In this document: piece by piece, positions 20,600 through 21,078 of the stretch | Layout of the letters: every line of letters starts with the position of its first letter | How positions within the stretch are numbered: the stretch's first letter is position 1 | Assembly (NCBI GenBank): GCA_019648995.1 | Contig: BLXT01001819.1 | Coordinates: 350,685 to 371,762 of the forward strand | Reading direction: 5' to 3' | Source of the DNA: Plakobranchus ocellatus | Lineage: Eukaryota; Mollusca; Gastropoda; Plakobranchidae | DNA: 21,078 bases | The notes under the pieces: generated by a model | What the model was told of the DNA's origin: nothing | The model's database searches: none | What the model saw: only the letters and a program-made list of their open reading frames with translations | Program-made: the position numbers and the translations under genes

Positions 20600-21030
20600 A
20601 GGAAAAAGACAGTTATAACAAGTCAGTGGATAAAGAAAAAAGAGGGGGAAGGAAAGGGCTAGCACAAGAAGAATGACTGAAGAAGTTTTGGTGGGAGCAT
20701 TGACGATTTTGGAGGATAGAGACTGATGCAATGAAGTAAATGATTGAATGTGAACATGACTGTGTGTAAAAGGAAGTTGCAACAAATCAGCAGATAGAGA
20801 AAAGAAAAGGGGAGGGAAGGGGTCAGAGCAAGAAGAATCATTGGAGGAGTTTTGGAGGGAAGGTACAGAGGGCTTCATTGTGAAGGAAGAGTGAGACAAT
20901 GAGGTGTTTGGTAGTGAAATGTGTGTGTGTATGGATTGTAAAAAAGAGTTTTGTGGGCGAGAATAGGGAGAAGAGGGAATTTACAAAACAACTATGGAAG
21001 GAGAGGAAAGAGTTAGTAAAGATTGTGTAC
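20600..21030. repeat. Diverged tandem repeat, about 164 bp period
   Basis: Unit 1 starts near 20601 and unit 2 near 20765. Shared blocks in the same order are ACAAGTCAGTGGATA / ACAAATCAGCAGATA, then a purine-rich AGAAAA-GGGG block, then CAAGAAGAATGACTG / CAAGAAGAATCATTG, then AGTTTTGGTGGGA / AGTTTTGGAGGGA. The offset between the AGTT starts (20611 and 20775) is 164. A third, weaker copy seems to start near 20940 and may continue past the window. The plus strand is strongly purine-rich, so the minus strand shows Pro/Ser/Leu/Phe-rich open frames that I regard as artefacts of composition. Confidence 0.75.
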
Positions 21031-21078
21031 CTACTCATAAGAAAAGATTAGGTGTGTTGGGTAAAAAGAGTTGTGTGT

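Larger units (their letters stand above)
19045..21078 (-). other. ABHD2 upstream intron, runs off window
   Basis: The acceptor for exon a is at 19046-19045. No further ABHD2 exon was found up to the window end; in particular no GFSLGG-type nucleophile motif is readable on the minus strand. The intron is therefore at least 2 kb. It contains the A/G homopolymer pair, a 15-bp direct repeat, a TTAA-flanked element and a tandem repeat of about 164 bp. Confidence 0.75.

Noticed and set aside
20546..21038. Overlapping minus-strand open frames rich in Pro, Ser, Leu and Phe
   Set aside because: They lie in a purine-rich tandem repeat. The same words recur in different frames because the period is not a multiple of three, so they reflect composition and not a protein.
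1..21078. CRISPR arrays, bacterial operons, rRNA or tRNA genes
   Set aside because: No regularly spaced repeats, ribosome-binding-site/ORF organisation or tRNA/rRNA-like segments were seen. Gene structure and repeats are those of an animal genome.

Overview
The window is animal genomic DNA. It carries a multi-exon gene with GT-AG introns, non-LTR and DNA-transposon remnants, microsatellites, an N gap and strongly A+T-rich non-coding sequence. A lophotrochozoan (mollusc-like) genome is my guess from the repeat style, the low gene density and an ABHD2-like protein clearly diverged from vertebrates. The species cannot be read from the sequence.

The only gene I can support is the 3' half of an ABHD2-type alpha/beta-hydrolase (monoacylglycerol lipase family) on the minus strand. 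Five exons are readable from high to low coordinate: 19044-18850, 17120-17051, 15330-15246, 14297-14195 and 13794-13392 (stop at 13394-13392). Their phases join to one 284-residue open frame. It includes the acid residue motif (NAEDDP) and the histidine motif (HGGHLGF) of the catalytic triad. The nucleophile-serine exons should lie beyond the right edge. The last exon gives the protein a polar Asn/Ser/Thr-rich tail roughly 100 residues longer than the vertebrate C-terminus.

Left part (1-2530): a badly decayed non-LTR retrotransposon (LINE) on the minus strand. Reverse-transcriptase and C-terminal segments are recognisable in collinear order from about 2521 down to 454, with stops, frameshifts and roughly 500 bp of extra sequence in the middle. 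A trinucleotide-rich patch lies just past its 3' end.

Middle (2530-13391): about 10.9 kb without a recognisable gene, some of which could be ABHD2 3' UTR. It holds a long imperfect hairpin (6398-6471), a T/G homopolymer running into a 20-N gap (9998-10049), a C-homopolymer flanked by a 27-bp duplication (11317-11402), and a 594-bp non-autonomous TA-flanked transposon (12064-12657). That transposon sits inside one unit of a short tandem duplication whose other unit is uninterrupted.

Right part (13795-21078): ABHD2 introns containing GA and TA microsatellites, an A/G homopolymer pair, a 659-bp TTAA-flanked inverted-repeat element (19907-20565) and a diverged tandem repeat of about 164 bp running towards the right edge. 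I found no evidence of an unknown multi-gene system. The most interesting items are the two short DNA transposons, the unusual ABHD2 tail and the G/C homopolymer tracts.
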